A stretch of 64,000 nucleotides of DNA from Cyclobacterium xiamenense (GTDB taxonomy: Bacteria > Bacteroidota > Bacteroidia > Cytophagales > Cyclobacteriaceae). The position numbers and the translations under genes are program-made. Below the pieces are notes generated by a model. That model was not told where the DNA came from, did no database searches, and worked only from the letters and a program-made list of their open reading frames with translations. The stretch lies in assembly GCF_009467825.1 (NCBI RefSeq), contig NZ_WIOK01000008.1, forward strand, positions 124,001 through 188,000, read 5' to 3'. Below are positions 55,451-64,000 of this stretch, piece by piece (the stretch's first letter is position 1; every line of letters begins with the position of its first letter).

Positions 55451-55918
55451 ATGAGAAAAGCGAAACCAAAAAAGAGGTATATTCTTCCTGATCCCAAATT
55501 CAATGACACGTTGGTCACCAGGTTTGTCAATTGTTTGATGGTGGATGGTAAGAAAAGTATTGCCTACCGAATCTTCTACGATGCCATAGAAAAGGTAGAG
55601 GAAAAAGTAGGTGAGAATGGTCTTGAGGTTTGGAAAAAAGCGCTTAACAATATTACTCCCGCTGTAGAGGTGAAGAGTCGTAGGGTTGGGGGTGCAACTT
55701 TCCAGGTACCTTTGGAAGTAAGACCAGAACGGAAAATTTCCCTGGGTATCAAGTGGATGATCACTTTTGCCAGAAAGAGGGGCGAGAAAACCATGATGGA
55801 TCGATTGGCGGGGGAGATTATTTCTGCATCCAAAGGTGAAGGAGCTGCGGTAAAGAAAAAGGATGACACGCATAGAATGGCAGAGGCCAATAAAGCATTC
55901 TCGCATTTTAGATTTTAA
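55451..55918 (+). CDS. rpsG: 30S ribosomal protein S7
   Basis: The 155-residue S7 initiates assembly of the small-subunit head. It starts MRKAKPKKR and shows [20 protein letters not shown] (about 27-46), [16 protein letters not shown] and [14 protein letters not shown] at the end. It follows rpsL by 20 bases and precedes fusA by 6. Confidence 0.98.
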   Translation: MRKAKPKKRYILPDPKFNDTLVTRFVNCLMVDGKKSIAYRIFYDAIEKVEEKVGENGLEVWKKALNNITPAVEVKSRRVGGATFQVPLEVRPERKISLGIKWMITFARKRGEKTMMDRLAGEIISASKGEGAAVKKKDDTHRMAEANKAFSHFRF

Positions 55919-55924
55919 TAGATA

Positions 55925-58072
55925 ATGGCAAAAAAAGACTTAAAATATTTAAGAAACATCGGTATCATGGCTCACATTGACGCCGGAAAGACGACCACTT
56001 CCGAGCGTATTTTGTATTACACCGGCTTGTCTCACAAGATTGGTGAAGTACACGATGGAGCGGCTACCATGGACTGGATGGAGCAGGAGCAAGAAAGAGG
56101 CATCACCATTACCTCTGCCGCCACTACTACCAAGTGGAAGTATCCGACTGTTCAAGGAGTTGCCAACGACGATACCAAAGACTATCAGATCAACCTGATC
56201 GATACTCCCGGTCACGTGGATTTTACCGTAGAGGTAGAACGATCGCTTCGGGTGTTGGATGGTGCAGTGGCCTTATTCTGTGCCGTATCTGGTGTGGAGC
56301 CACAATCTGAAACCGTCTGGAGACAAGCCGATAAATACCACGTGCCAAGAATTTGTTTTGTCAACAAAATGGACCGGGCAGGAGCAGACTTTTTTAATGC
56401 TGTCGCCGAAATAAAAGATAAATTGGGTGCCAATCCGGTGCCCCTTCAGATTCCGATTGGAGCTGAAGAAACGTTTAAAGGGGTGGTCGATCTGATTACC
56501 AATCAGGCAGTAGTCTGGAATGAAGAAGATCAGGGCATGACCTACAAGGTGATTGAGATTCCCGAAGATCTGAAAGAGACTGTTGCGGAATATCGGCAAA
56601 GCCTAATTGAGCAAGTTGCATCGTATGACGAGGCCTTGATGGAAAAGTTCTTTGAGGACGAGAACTCCATCACAAAGGAAGAAATGATGGCGGCCATCCG
56701 TAAAGCCGTAATCAACATGGATTTTTCTCCGGTACTCTGTGGTTCGGCGTTTAAAAACAAAGGAGTGCAGGCCCTGCTGGATGCCGTTATTGCGTACTTG
56801 CCTTGTCCGTTAGATTTGCCGCCTGTCAAGGGTACCAATCCGGATACCGAAGAGCCAGTAGTACGCCACCCGGATAGCGACGACCATTTTGCTGCCCTGG
56901 CGTTTAAAATTGCTACGGATCCGTTTGTAGGGCGTCTGGCCTTTATGCGGGTGTATTCCGGCAAACTGGAGGCCGGTTCGTATGTGTTCAACACCCGGAC
57001 CGACAAAAAAGAACGTATTTCCCGATTGCTTCAAATGCACTCCAACAAGCAAAACCCCATCGATCGCGTAGAAGCGGGAGATATTTGCGCCGGTGTTGGG
57101 TTCAAGGACATTAAGACAGGGGATACGCTTTGCGATGAAAAGCATAAGGTGGTACTCGAAGAGATGACGTTCCCAGAGCCGGTAATCGGCTATGCCATTG
57201 AGGCCAAGACACAGGCCGATGTGGATAAATTGGGAATGGCTATTTCCAAATTGGTAGAGGAAGATCCTACACTGCATGTAAATACCGACCACGAAACTGG
57301 TCAGGTTATCTTGCGAGGCATGGGCGAACTTCACCTTGAAATCATTATCGATCGCTTAAAGCGGGAGTTCAAAGTTGAAATCAACCAGGGTGCACCGCAG
57401 GTGGCTTACAAGGAAGCCTTGTTTGCCAGTGTTGAGCACAAGGAAGTATACAAGAAACAAACCGGTGGTAAAGGTAAATTTGCCGATATTGTTTTTGAGA
57501 TTGGTCCAAGAGAGCCAGAACCAGAAACCAATGAAATCAAGCAAGGGTTGGATTTTGTGAATGGCATTGTGGGTGGTGTGATCCCGAAGGAATTTATCCC
57601 AGCCATTCAAAAGGGTTTTGCAGAAGCGATGAAAAACGGTCCATTGGCCGGTTATCCCATCGAGTCAATGAAGGTAAGGTTGTTTCATGGATCTTTCCAC
57701 GACGTGGATTCGGATTCCCTTTCTTTTGAGATGGCCGCCAGGATTGGTTTCAAGGAGGCTGCAAAGAAATGTAAGCCGCAGTTATTGGAGCCCATTATGG
57801 CAGTAGAGGTCGTTTCTCCCGATGAGTACACAGGACCCGTTACCGGTGACCTTAACCGTAGAAGAGGCCTAATGAAGGGAATGGATACAAAAGGTGCAGC
57901 CACGGTAATCAAAGCTTCCGTGCCCTTATCTGAGCTGTTTGGGTATGTTACCGATTTAAGGACCATATCTTCCGGGCGGGCATCTGCTTCCCTTACATTT
58001 TCCCACTACGATCCTGTACCAACCAATATTGCTGAAGGCATCATTGCCAAAGTAAAAGGAGAGAAGGCTTAA
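55925..58072 (+). CDS. fusA: Elongation factor G
   Basis: The 715-residue GTPase drives translocation and, with RRF, ribosome recycling. G1 is AHIDAGKTT near residue 17, switch region [11 protein letters not shown]3 DTPGHVDF and G4 NKMDRAG. Domain IV and V elements such as [10 protein letters not shown] and [15 protein letters not shown] are intact. It lies between rpsG and rpsJ; no tuf copy follows it. Confidence 0.98.
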   Translation: MAKKDLKYLRNIGIMAHIDAGKTTTSERILYYTGLSHKIGEVHDGAATMDWMEQEQERGITITSAATTTKWKYPTVQGVANDDTKDYQINLIDTPGHVDFTVEVERSLRVLDGAVALFCAVSGVEPQSETVWRQADKYHVPRICFVNKMDRAGADFFNAVAEIKDKLGANPVPLQIPIGAEETFKGVVDLITNQAVVWNEEDQGMTYKVIEIPEDLKETVAEYRQSLIEQVASYDEALMEKFFEDENSITKEEMMAAIRKAVINMDFSPVLCGSAFKNKGVQALLDAVIAYLPCPLDLPPVKGTNPDTEEPVVRHPDSDDHFAALAFKIATDPFVGRLAFMRVYSGKLEAGSYVFNTRTDKKERISRLLQMHSNKQNPIDRVEAGDICAGVGFKDIKTGDTLCDEKHKVVLEEMTFPEPVIGYAIEAKTQADVDKLGMAISKLVEEDPTLHVNTDHETGQVILRGMGELHLEIIIDRLKREFKVEINQGAPQVAYKEALFASVEHKEVYKKQTGGKGKFADIVFEIGPREPEPETNEIKQGLDFVNGIVGGVIPKEFIPAIQKGFAEAMKNGPLAGYPIESMKVRLFHGSFHDVDSDSLSFEMAARIGFKEAAKKCKPQLLEPIMAVEVVSPDEYTGPVTGDLNRRRGLMKGMDTKGAATVIKASVPLSELFGYVTDLRTISSGRASASLTFSHYDPVPTNIAEGIIAKVKGEKA

Positions 58073-58083
58073 ATCAATCGAAA

Positions 58084-58389
58084 ATGAATCAGAAAATCAG
58101 AATAAAATTAAAGTCATACGATCACAGTCTGGTGGATAAGTCATCGGAGAAGATTGTGAAAGCTGTAAAATCCACAGGTGCCGTGGTAGTAGGACCAATT
58201 CCGCTACCTACGAAGAAAGAGAAGTTCACCGTGTTAAAGTCTCCCCATGTCAACAAGAAGGCCCGGGAGCAGTTTCAGCTGTGCACGTACAAGCGACTTG
58301 TAGATATTTACTCCAATAGTTCCAAAACGGTGGATGCTTTAATGAAAATTGAGCTTCCTAGCGGTGTGGATGTAGAGATCAAGGTCTGA
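58084..58389 (+). CDS. rpsJ: 30S ribosomal protein S10
   Basis: The 101-residue S10 is a small-subunit head protein and the NusG/NusB partner. It shows [15 protein letters not shown] at the start and [28 protein letters not shown] (in part) in the middle. It is the last gene of the rpsL operon, not the first of the rplC operon: a terminator and a promoter follow. Confidence 0.97.
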   Translation: MNQKIRIKLKSYDHSLVDKSSEKIVKAVKSTGAVVVGPIPLPTKKEKFTVLKSPHVNKKAREQFQLCTYKRLVDIYSNSSKTVDALMKIELPSGVDVEIKV

Positions 58390-58414
58390 CCTGATCGGAA
58401 GCGAGCTAAAAATA

Positions 58415-58444
58415 AGCCCGTGCCAGTATTGGTACGGGCTTTTT
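58415..58444 (+). terminator. Terminator after rpsJ
   Basis: AGCCCGTGCC (58415-58424) pairs with GGTACGGGCT (58431-58440) with one G-U, loop AGTATT, then TTTT. It lies 26 bases after the rpsJ stop. Confidence 0.85.
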
Positions 58445-58540
58445 AGGTTCACGGTAATTGGTCCGGCCGGACTTACGGAAAATATTCTCTTGCAGAATGC
58501 TTTTGAGGTAGCTAATTGTTTGAAAATATTCAGGTTGCGG

Positions 58541-58571
58541 TTTGCAAGCTGGAATTAAATTACTAACTTTG
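58541..58571 (+). promoter_or_regulatory. Promoter of the rplC (S10/spc-type) operon
   Basis: TTTG (58541-58544), 19-base spacer, TAACTTTG (58564-58571), an exact consensus match. The rplC ATG is 64 bases downstream, leaving a leader that could carry a control element. Confidence 0.85.
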
Positions 58572-58635
58572 CAATCCTTTAAAAGGGCACAGGTGTGTAA
58601 ATGCTTGTGTATCATCGTATATTATATATCCAAAG

Positions 58636-59268
58636 ATGTCTGGAATTATAGGTAAGAAAATCGGAATGACTAGTATTTTTAGTGCCGATGGACGTAATGT
58701 CGCATGCACGTTAATAGAAGCTGGTCCTTGCGTAGTGACGCAAGTAAAAAATGTAGAAACAGACGGGTACAACGCTGTACAATTGGCATATGGGGAGCGT
58801 AAGGAAAAGAATACGCCCAAGCCGTTGATTGGCCATTTCAAAAAGGCTGGCACCACGCCAAAGCAGAAAGTTGTTGAATTCAGGGATTTCAGAGTGGAAT
58901 TCGAAGGACAGGTAGACATGGGTAAAACCGTGATCTCCGATCAGGTTTTTGTGGAAGGAGATTTCGTGGATGCCATCGGAACCTCCAAGGGAAAAGGATT
59001 TCAGGGTGTAGTAAAGCGGCACGGCTTTGGTGGTGTTGGTGGAGCTACACACGGGCAGCACAACCGGGCACGTCATCCAGGTTCCATCGGTGCCTGCTCC
59101 TGGCCTTCCAGGGTATTTAAGGGCATGCGAATGGCCGGAAGAACCGGAGGCAACAGGGTTAAGGTACTTAATTTACGTGTGCTGAAAATTTACCCTGAAA
59201 AAAACCTGCTTTTAGTAAGCGGGTCCATTCCGGGAGCCAAAAATTCTTTTGTGATTCTAGAGAAGTAA
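58636..59268 (+). CDS. rplC: 50S ribosomal protein L3
   Basis: The 210-residue L3 lies near the peptidyl-transferase centre. It shows [10 protein letters not shown] at the start, [19 protein letters not shown] (about 115-133) and [23 protein letters not shown] sequence after it. It is the first gene after a strong promoter and heads the long ribosomal protein operon. Confidence 0.97.
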   Translation: MSGIIGKKIGMTSIFSADGRNVACTLIEAGPCVVTQVKNVETDGYNAVQLAYGERKEKNTPKPLIGHFKKAGTTPKQKVVEFRDFRVEFEGQVDMGKTVISDQVFVEGDFVDAIGTSKGKGFQGVVKRHGFGGVGGATHGQHNRARHPGSIGACSWPSRVFKGMRMAGRTGGNRVKVLNLRVLKIYPEKNLLLVSGSIPGAKNSFVILEK

Positions 59269-59272
59269 GAAG

Positions 59273-59902
59273 ATGGAATTAGCAATATTAAAACAAACCG
59301 GTGAAGATACCGGACGGAAAATCACGCTCTCTGAGGATATTTTTGCTCTGGAGCCGAATGATCATGCGATTTACCTGGATGTCAAACAATACCTGGCAAA
59401 CAAAAGACAGGGAACGCATAAGTCAAAGGAAAGAGCGGAGATTTCCGGTTCTACCAAGAAGATTAAGAAACAAAAAGGTACCGGTGGGGCTCGTGCAGGT
59501 TCTATCAAATCTCCCGTTTTCAGGGGAGGAGGTAGGGTATTTGGCCCGAAACCCCGGGATTATTCCTTTAAGTTAAATAAAAAGTTAAAACAGGTCGCCA
59601 GAAAATCAGCGCTTTCCTACAAAGCAAAGGAAAATGGGCTGTTGGTACTGGAAGACCTGGTTTTTGACGCGCCACGCACCAAAGATTACATCAGTCTGCT
59701 TACCAACCTGTCCCTGCTGGGAAAGAAAACGCTACTGGTGGTGGCCGAAAACAACAAGAATCTGTACCTGTCCTCCAGGAATTTGCAGAAAACCAAGGTC
59801 AGAATGGTGGACGAGTTGAACACCTATGAGCTGTTAGATGCAGATAGTTTAGTCCTTTGTGAAGGTGCAGTGAGTAAATTAGAAACCCTTTTATCGAAGT
59901 AA
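59273..59902 (+). CDS. rplD: 50S ribosomal protein L4
   Basis: The 209-residue L4 lines the exit tunnel. The extended loop with KKQKGTGGARAGSIKSPVFRGGGRVFGP (about 63-90, given in part) is the macrolide-relevant region and looks normal. In enteric bacteria L4 represses the S10 operon; that control is not established for this phylum. Confidence 0.96.
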   Translation: MELAILKQTGEDTGRKITLSEDIFALEPNDHAIYLDVKQYLANKRQGTHKSKERAEISGSTKKIKKQKGTGGARAGSIKSPVFRGGGRVFGPKPRDYSFKLNKKLKQVARKSALSYKAKENGLLVLEDLVFDAPRTKDYISLLTNLSLLGKKTLLVVAENNKNLYLSSRNLQKTKVRMVDELNTYELLDADSLVLCEGAVSKLETLLSK

Positions 59903-59906
59903 AATC

Positions 59907-60194
59907 ATGGATATATTAAAAAGACCTTTGATTACGGAAAAGATCTCTGCCATGAACGAACGTGGGGTCTATGGTTTTGTAGTGGAAAAAACTGCTAAAA
60001 AGCCGCAGATCAAAGCCGCCGTGGAAAAAATGTACGGGGTGAAGGTAGTGGACGTGCGCACCATGCGCTACGCGGCCAAGAAAAAGACCAGGTACACCAA
60101 ATCCAAAATCGTGTCCGGGTACACCAACACGTTTAAGAAAGCAATGGTACAGGTAGCAGAAGGTGAAATCATTGATTTTTACGGAGAAATTTAA
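59907..60194 (+). CDS. rplW: 50S ribosomal protein L23
   Basis: The 95-residue L23 sits at the tunnel exit and is the docking site for trigger factor and SRP. It shows LKRPLITEKISAMNE at the start and VEKMYGVKVVDVRTM in the middle. It lies 4 bases after rplD and 13 before rplB. Confidence 0.97.
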   Translation: MDILKRPLITEKISAMNERGVYGFVVEKTAKKPQIKAAVEKMYGVKVVDVRTMRYAAKKKTRYTKSKIVSGYTNTFKKAMVQVAEGEIIDFYGEI

Positions 60195-60207
60195 TTGAAT
60201 CAAAGCA

Positions 60208-61032
60208 ATGGCAGTTAAGAAATTAAAACCTGTAACCCCCGGTACCCGATTTAGAGTAGCTCCTTCTTTCGATGAGATTACAAAATCAACCCCGGAAAAG
60301 AGCCTTTTGGCTCCTTTGAAGAAGTCCGGTGGCAGGAACCATACCGGTAAGATGACCTCCAGGTACATTGGAGGTGGGCATAAGAGAAAACTAAGGATCG
60401 TTGACTTTAAGCGGGAGAAAGAAGGGATTCCAGCCGTGGTAAAGAGTATTGAGTACGATCCAAACCGAACCGCCCGAATCGCCTTGTTGTACTACGCAGA
60501 CGGCGCGAAGGCCTACATGCTTGCGCCCGAAGGGCTTGAGGTAGGTCAGACCGTATCTTGTGGGGAAAAGGCTGCGCCCGAAGTGGGGAATACACTGTTT
60601 TTAAAGAATATCCCCCTGGGTACCATCATTCACAATATTGAGTTGAAGCCTGGAAAAGGTGGTGCGATGGCGCGAAGTGCAGGTGGCTACGCCCAGTTGT
60701 TGGCCAGGGAAGGAAAGTACGTAACGGTAAAACTTCCCTCCGGTGAGATGCGCATGGTGTTGAGTACCTGCAAAGCGACGATTGGAACCGTATCCAACGG
60801 AGATCATATGAACGTGGTACTTGGAAAAGCAGGTCGAAAGAGATGGTTGGGAAGAAGACCGAGAACCAGAGGTGTGGCCATGAACCCTGTTGATCACCCG
60901 ATGGGTGGTGGGGAAGGCCGTTCTTCGGGAGGGCATCCTCGTTCCAGAACTGGCTTGTTGGCGAAGGGTAAAAAGACCCGTTCGCGCAAGAAGTATTCCA
61001 ATAAATTTATCATAAGCAGAAGATCTAAGTAA
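60208..61032 (+). CDS. rplB: 50S ribosomal protein L2
   Basis: The 274-residue L2 is a core large-subunit protein needed for peptidyl-transferase activity. It has the RNA-binding [19 protein letters not shown] segment near residue 45 and the C-terminal [18 protein letters not shown], which contains the functionally important histidine. The basic tail ends [17 protein letters not shown]. Length is standard. Confidence 0.98.
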   Translation: MAVKKLKPVTPGTRFRVAPSFDEITKSTPEKSLLAPLKKSGGRNHTGKMTSRYIGGGHKRKLRIVDFKREKEGIPAVVKSIEYDPNRTARIALLYYADGAKAYMLAPEGLEVGQTVSCGEKAAPEVGNTLFLKNIPLGTIIHNIELKPGKGGAMARSAGGYAQLLAREGKYVTVKLPSGEMRMVLSTCKATIGTVSNGDHMNVVLGKAGRKRWLGRRPRTRGVAMNPVDHPMGGGEGRSSGGHPRSRTGLLAKGKKTRSRKKYSNKFIISRRSK

Positions 61033-61033
61033 C

Positions 61034-61312
61034 ATGGCACGTTCGTTAAAAAAAGGCCCGTATATAGAGCATCATTTGGCAAAGAAGGTGGACGTCATGA
61101 ATGAGTCCGGAAAGAAATCCGTGATCAAGACCTGGTCAAGGCGGTCCATGATATCACCGGATTTTGTTGGGCATACCTTTGCAGTGCATAACGGAAATAA
61201 ATTTATTCCAGTTTTTGTTACCGACAACATGGTGGGCCACAAGCTGGGGGAATTTGCACCTACACGAAATTTCCGTGGACACATCGCCAAAAAAGATAAA
61301 GGAAAGAGATAA
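61034..61312 (+). CDS. rpsS: 30S ribosomal protein S19
   Basis: The 92-residue S19 binds 16S rRNA in the head with S13. It starts [15 protein letters not shown] and shows [23 protein letters not shown] and [16 protein letters not shown] (both in part). It starts one base after the rplB stop codon. Confidence 0.98.
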   Translation: MARSLKKGPYIEHHLAKKVDVMNESGKKSVIKTWSRRSMISPDFVGHTFAVHNGNKFIPVFVTDNMVGHKLGEFAPTRNFRGHIAKKDKGKR

Positions 61313-61314
61313 TC

Positions 61315-61704
61315 ATGGAAGCAATAGCAAAATTAAAAAATGTTCCAACCTCTCCGAGGAAAATGCGTTTGGTTGCAGATCTGGTCAGAGGGAAGAAAGT
61401 AGGTCACGCCTTAAGTATCCTTAAGTTTACGCCCAACCATGGTGCCATCAGGCTTGAAAAGCTGTTGTTGTCAGCGATCGCAAACTGGCAGGCTAAAAAT
61501 CCAGACGAGAAACTGGAAGATGCGGAGCTGTATGTGAAGACGATTGCTGTGGATAGCGGCAGGATGTTGAAAAGGCTACGACCTGCACCCCAGGGAAGAG
61601 CCCACCGAATCCGCAAAAGATCAAATCATGTAACGTTAGTTGTGGACTCCTATGAAGGAGGCGTTACCGCTGAAAGTGTTGAATCAAATGAAAATGAAGA
61701 CTAG
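61315..61704 (+). CDS. rplV: 50S ribosomal protein L22
   Basis: The 129-residue L22 contacts all 23S rRNA domains and the exit tunnel. It shows [18 protein letters not shown] at the start and the tunnel hairpin near residues 80-100 with [19 protein letters not shown]. No macrolide-type insertion or deletion is apparent. Confidence 0.97.
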   Translation: MEAIAKLKNVPTSPRKMRLVADLVRGKKVGHALSILKFTPNHGAIRLEKLLLSAIANWQAKNPDEKLEDAELYVKTIAVDSGRMLKRLRPAPQGRAHRIRKRSNHVTLVVDSYEGGVTAESVESNENED

Positions 61705-61707
61705 AAT

Positions 61708-62448
61708 ATGGGACAAAAAGTTAACCCAATCGGTTTAAGGCTTGGTATCATAAAGGGGTGGGACTCTAACTGGTATGGTGGACGTGATTTCGCCGAGAAG
61801 CTTTACGAAGACCAGAATATCAGAAATTATGTATTTGCCAGGATTCCCAAGGGAGGTATTTCCAAGGTTATCATCGAGCGTACCCTCAAGCGGATTACCC
61901 TGACCATTCAGACGGCTCGTCCTGGAGTAGTTATCGGTAAAGGTGGTTCTGAGGTTGATAAATTGAGAGAAGAGCTGAAGAAGCTTACCAATAAGGATGT
62001 TCAGATCAACATATTTGAGATCAAACGTCCGGAGTTGGATGCCAAGTTGGTGGGAGAATCTATTGCCCAGCAATTGGAGGCGCGGATTTCTTTTCGAAGG
62101 GCGATGAAACAGTCGATTGCTGCCACCATGCGTGTAGGTGCAGAAGGCATCAAGGTGAAGCTCTCCGGGAGATTGGGAGGAGCTGAGATGGCCAGATCCG
62201 AGATGTACAAGGAGGGTAGAATTCCCCTGCACACCATTCGTGCGGACGTGGATTATGCCATTTCTGAGGCGCAAACGGTATATGGGAAAATCGGTATTAA
62301 AGTATGGATCTTCAAGGGTGAGGTGTACGGCAAACGAGATCTTTCTCCAAATTTGAGTTCCGCTAGCGATGCTAAGGGCAATGCGCCAGCTGGAAACAGA
62401 CGTAGGAGAGAGGGTGGTGGCCCCAAGAGAAGAAAAAGAAATAATTAA
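61708..62448 (+). CDS. rpsC: 30S ribosomal protein S3
   Basis: The 246-residue S3 is part of the mRNA entry site. The KH domain has [20 protein letters not shown] near residue 71, and [22 protein letters not shown] (in part) follows. The last 25 residues form an extended basic tail ([17 protein letters not shown]), longer than in E. coli. Confidence 0.97.
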   Translation: MGQKVNPIGLRLGIIKGWDSNWYGGRDFAEKLYEDQNIRNYVFARIPKGGISKVIIERTLKRITLTIQTARPGVVIGKGGSEVDKLREELKKLTNKDVQINIFEIKRPELDAKLVGESIAQQLEARISFRRAMKQSIAATMRVGAEGIKVKLSGRLGGAEMARSEMYKEGRIPLHTIRADVDYAISEAQTVYGKIGIKVWIFKGEVYGKRDLSPNLSSASDAKGNAPAGNRRRREGGGPKRRKRNN

Positions 62449-62468
62449 ACATCTTTAACTGAGCGATC

Positions 62469-62891
62469 ATGTTACAGCCAAGAAGAACGAAATTTAGAAA
62501 AATGCATAAAGGGAGGATCAAGGGGATTGCCCAAAGAGGCCACACGTTGGCTTTTGGCAACTTCGGCATCAAATCCCTTGAGCCTGGATGGATCACTTCG
62601 AGACAGATAGAAGCGGCCCGTATTGCCATGACGCGAGCCATGAAGCGGGAAGGACAGGTTTGGATTCGAATTTTTCCAGATAAACCCATTACCAAGAAGC
62701 CTGCAGAGGTACGAATGGGAAAAGGTAAAGGAGCGCCCGAATATTGGGTAGCGGTGATTAAGCCGGGGACGATCCTTTTTGAAGCAACGGGAGTTTCGGT
62801 GGAAGTAGCGCAGGAAGCGTTGCGACTGGCCCAACAAAAGCTACCGGTAAGCACAAAGTTTGTCGTACGTAGAGATTACGCTGGATCATAA
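62469..62891 (+). CDS. rplP: 50S ribosomal protein L16
   Basis: The 140-residue L16 helps position A-site tRNA. It starts [19 protein letters not shown] and contains [23 protein letters not shown]-like sequence ([11 protein letters not shown] here) and [12 protein letters not shown]. rpmC starts one base after its stop. Confidence 0.98.
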   Translation: MLQPRRTKFRKMHKGRIKGIAQRGHTLAFGNFGIKSLEPGWITSRQIEAARIAMTRAMKREGQVWIRIFPDKPITKKPAEVRMGKGKGAPEYWVAVIKPGTILFEATGVSVEVAQEALRLAQQKLPVSTKFVVRRDYAGS

Positions 62892-62892
62892 G

Positions 62893-63090
62893 ATGATGAA
62901 AAATTCCGAAATCAACGCTCTGACGGAGAGCGAAATCACAGAGCGCATTGCCGCAGAAAAGGAGAACCTGACAAAATTACGTTTTGCTCACGCGATATCT
63001 CCGATAGAGAATCCAAATAGAATTAGAGAATCAAGACGTTTGGTTGCGAGGTTGCATACTTTTTTACGAGCCAAACAACTAGCTAAATAA
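62893..63090 (+). CDS. rpmC: 50S ribosomal protein L29
   Basis: The 65-residue L29 is a helical hairpin at the tunnel exit. Two ATG codons at 62893 and 62896 ([10 protein letters not shown]) are both possible; the first is used. It shows [24 protein letters not shown] (in part). A longer frame upstream would overlap rplP and is not used. Confidence 0.95.
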   Translation: MMKNSEINALTESEITERIAAEKENLTKLRFAHAISPIENPNRIRESRRLVARLHTFLRAKQLAK

Positions 63091-63098
63091 GAAACACA

Positions 63099-63362
63099 AT
63101 GGCTACAATAGAAAGAAACCTTCGTAAAGAAAGAATCGGTAAGGTGGTTAGCAACAAGATGGACAAGTCCATCACCGTAGCTGTGGAGCGGAGAGTAAAA
63201 CATCCTATTTACGGTAAATTTGTTGGGAAAACCACCAAATTCACTGCTCATGACGAAAACAACGAATGCAACCCGGGAGACCTGGTGCGCATCAGTGAAA
63301 CGCGTCCGCTGAGTAAAAATAAACGTTGGAGATTGGTAGAAATAATTGAAAGGGCTTTATAA
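63099..63362 (+). CDS. rpsQ: 30S ribosomal protein S17
   Basis: The 87-residue S17 binds 16S rRNA early in assembly. It shows [24 protein letters not shown] (in part) in an OB-fold and ends [19 protein letters not shown]. It lies between rpmC and rplN, the universal order. Confidence 0.98.
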   Translation: MATIERNLRKERIGKVVSNKMDKSITVAVERRVKHPIYGKFVGKTTKFTAHDENNECNPGDLVRISETRPLSKNKRWRLVEIIERAL

Positions 63363-63365
63363 ATC

Positions 63366-63734
63366 ATGATACAGCAGGAATCCAGATTAAGTGTAGCGGA
63401 CAATTCAGGCGCCAAAGAAGTGCTTGTCATTCGCGTATTGGGTGGTACCAAAAGAAGGTACGCCTCTATTGGAGACAAGGTTGTGGTCACGGTAAAATCA
63501 GCCCTCTCATCCAGTAATATGAAAAAAGGTACCGTTTCAAAAGCGGTGATCGTGCGGACGCGAAAAGAAGTCCGAAGAAAAGACGGGTCCTATATCCGGT
63601 TTGAAGACAACGCTGCCGTGCTCCTCAATAACAACGACGAACCCAGGGGGACCCGTATTTTCGGTCCCGTCGCCCGGGAACTCAGGGAGAAGCAGTTTAT
63701 GAAAATTGTATCTTTGGCCCCCGAAGTATTGTAA
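63366..63734 (+). CDS. rplN: 50S ribosomal protein L14
   Basis: The 122-residue L14 forms an intersubunit bridge. It starts [22 protein letters not shown] and shows [10 protein letters not shown], the [20 protein letters not shown] segment and [20 protein letters not shown] in the C-terminal half. Length is standard. Confidence 0.98.
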   Translation: MIQQESRLSVADNSGAKEVLVIRVLGGTKRRYASIGDKVVVTVKSALSSSNMKKGTVSKAVIVRTRKEVRRKDGSYIRFEDNAAVLLNNNDEPRGTRIFGPVARELREKQFMKIVSLAPEVL

Positions 63735-63736
63735 AC

Positions 63737-64000
63737 ATGGAAAGAAAATTCAATAAGCAACCCAAATTGCACATCAAATCCGGAGATACCGTTTTGATCA
63801 TCGCCGGAGATGAAAAAGGCAAAAAAGGTAAAATCCTTTCTGTCGATCAGGCCAAACGAAGGGCCATAGTGGAAGGAATGAATATGGTAACCAAACATAT
63901 CAAACCGACGGCCACTACGCCTCAAGGAGGTATCGAGAAGAAAGAGGCTCCCATTCACATTAGTAACCTAAAGTTGGTGGATCCCAAAACGGGAGACGCG
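63737..64000 (+). CDS. rplX: 50S ribosomal protein L24 (3' end outside window)
   Basis: The frame starts at ATG 63737, 2 bases after rplN, and is open to the window end; 88 codons are visible. The KOW motif [20 protein letters not shown] (residues about 13-32), [13 protein letters not shown] and [13 protein letters not shown] identify L24, which starts large-subunit assembly. The full protein is usually about 105-115 residues. Confidence 0.95.
   Translation, partial: MERKFNKQPKLHIKSGDTVLIIAGDEKGKKGKILSVDQAKRRAIVEGMNMVTKHIKPTATTPQGGIEKKEAPIHISNLKLVDPKTGDA

Noticed and set aside
1-64000. CRISPR arrays, insertion sequences, prophage or defence genes
   Set aside because: No short spaced direct repeats, transposase, integrase or phage genes were seen. 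The repeats at 7330-15590 are coding and degenerate.

Overview
The window comes from a member of the Bacteroidota, most likely the order Cytophagales. The main evidence is a type IX secretion substrate paired with a PorP/SprF protein, a SusC/SusD pair, two Bacteroidota-specific domains (DUF4290 and DUF3467), a fused E1 alpha/beta ketoacid dehydrogenase, and promoters of the TTTG-N19-TAnnTTTG type in place of the usual -35/-10. Ribosome binding sites of the Shine-Dalgarno type are largely absent, as expected for this phylum. Genus assignment is inference.

Layout. 1-6053: end of an E1 dehydrogenase gene, a lipoprotein, a LuxE-like acyl-activating protein, a 38-residue lipoprotein, an NtrC-type response regulator without its DNA-binding domain, RNase P RNA, an unassigned structured intergenic stretch, and a cysteine-rich DUF3109 protein. 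6054-17225: an AT-rich leader, then a giant (about 3.2k residue) surface protein of about 35 SprB-type repeats with a type B sorting domain, followed by its likely PorP/SprF partner. 17232-24624: housekeeping genes (murA, DUF4290, UvrD/PcrA helicase, LpxL-type acyltransferase, ECF sigma and anti-sigma, gmk, nadD). 24629-35974: an accessory locus on the minus strand, in transcription order SusC, SusD, terminator and new promoter, FG-GAP/UnbV lipoprotein, then two tandem vanadium-haloperoxidase-like lipoproteins. 35975-41050: small-RNA candidate, frr, pyrH, a possible gene fragment, and an M1 aminopeptidase lipoprotein.

41138-64000 is the translation/transcription core: tRNA-Tyr, -Gly, -Thr, tuf, tRNA-Trp, secE, nusG, rplKAJL, rpoBC, DUF3467, then rpsL-rpsG-fusA-rpsJ, then rplC-D-W-B, rpsS, rplV, rpsC, rplP, rpmC, rpsQ, rplN and the start of rplX, which runs off the window. 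rpsJ sits at the end of the str-type operon and is separated from rplC by a terminator and a clean promoter.

The most interesting accessory system is the SusCD/UnbV/haloperoxidase locus. It looks like a TonB-dependent uptake locus whose surface enzymes are metal oxidoreductases or phosphatases instead of glycoside hydrolases; its substrate is unknown. Secondary points are the HTH-less sigma-54 activator with a GAFTSA loop, MurA with Asp in place of the fosfomycin-target Cys, a short promoter-terminator unit that could encode a small RNA, and a pseudoknot-like intergenic element next to rnpB.
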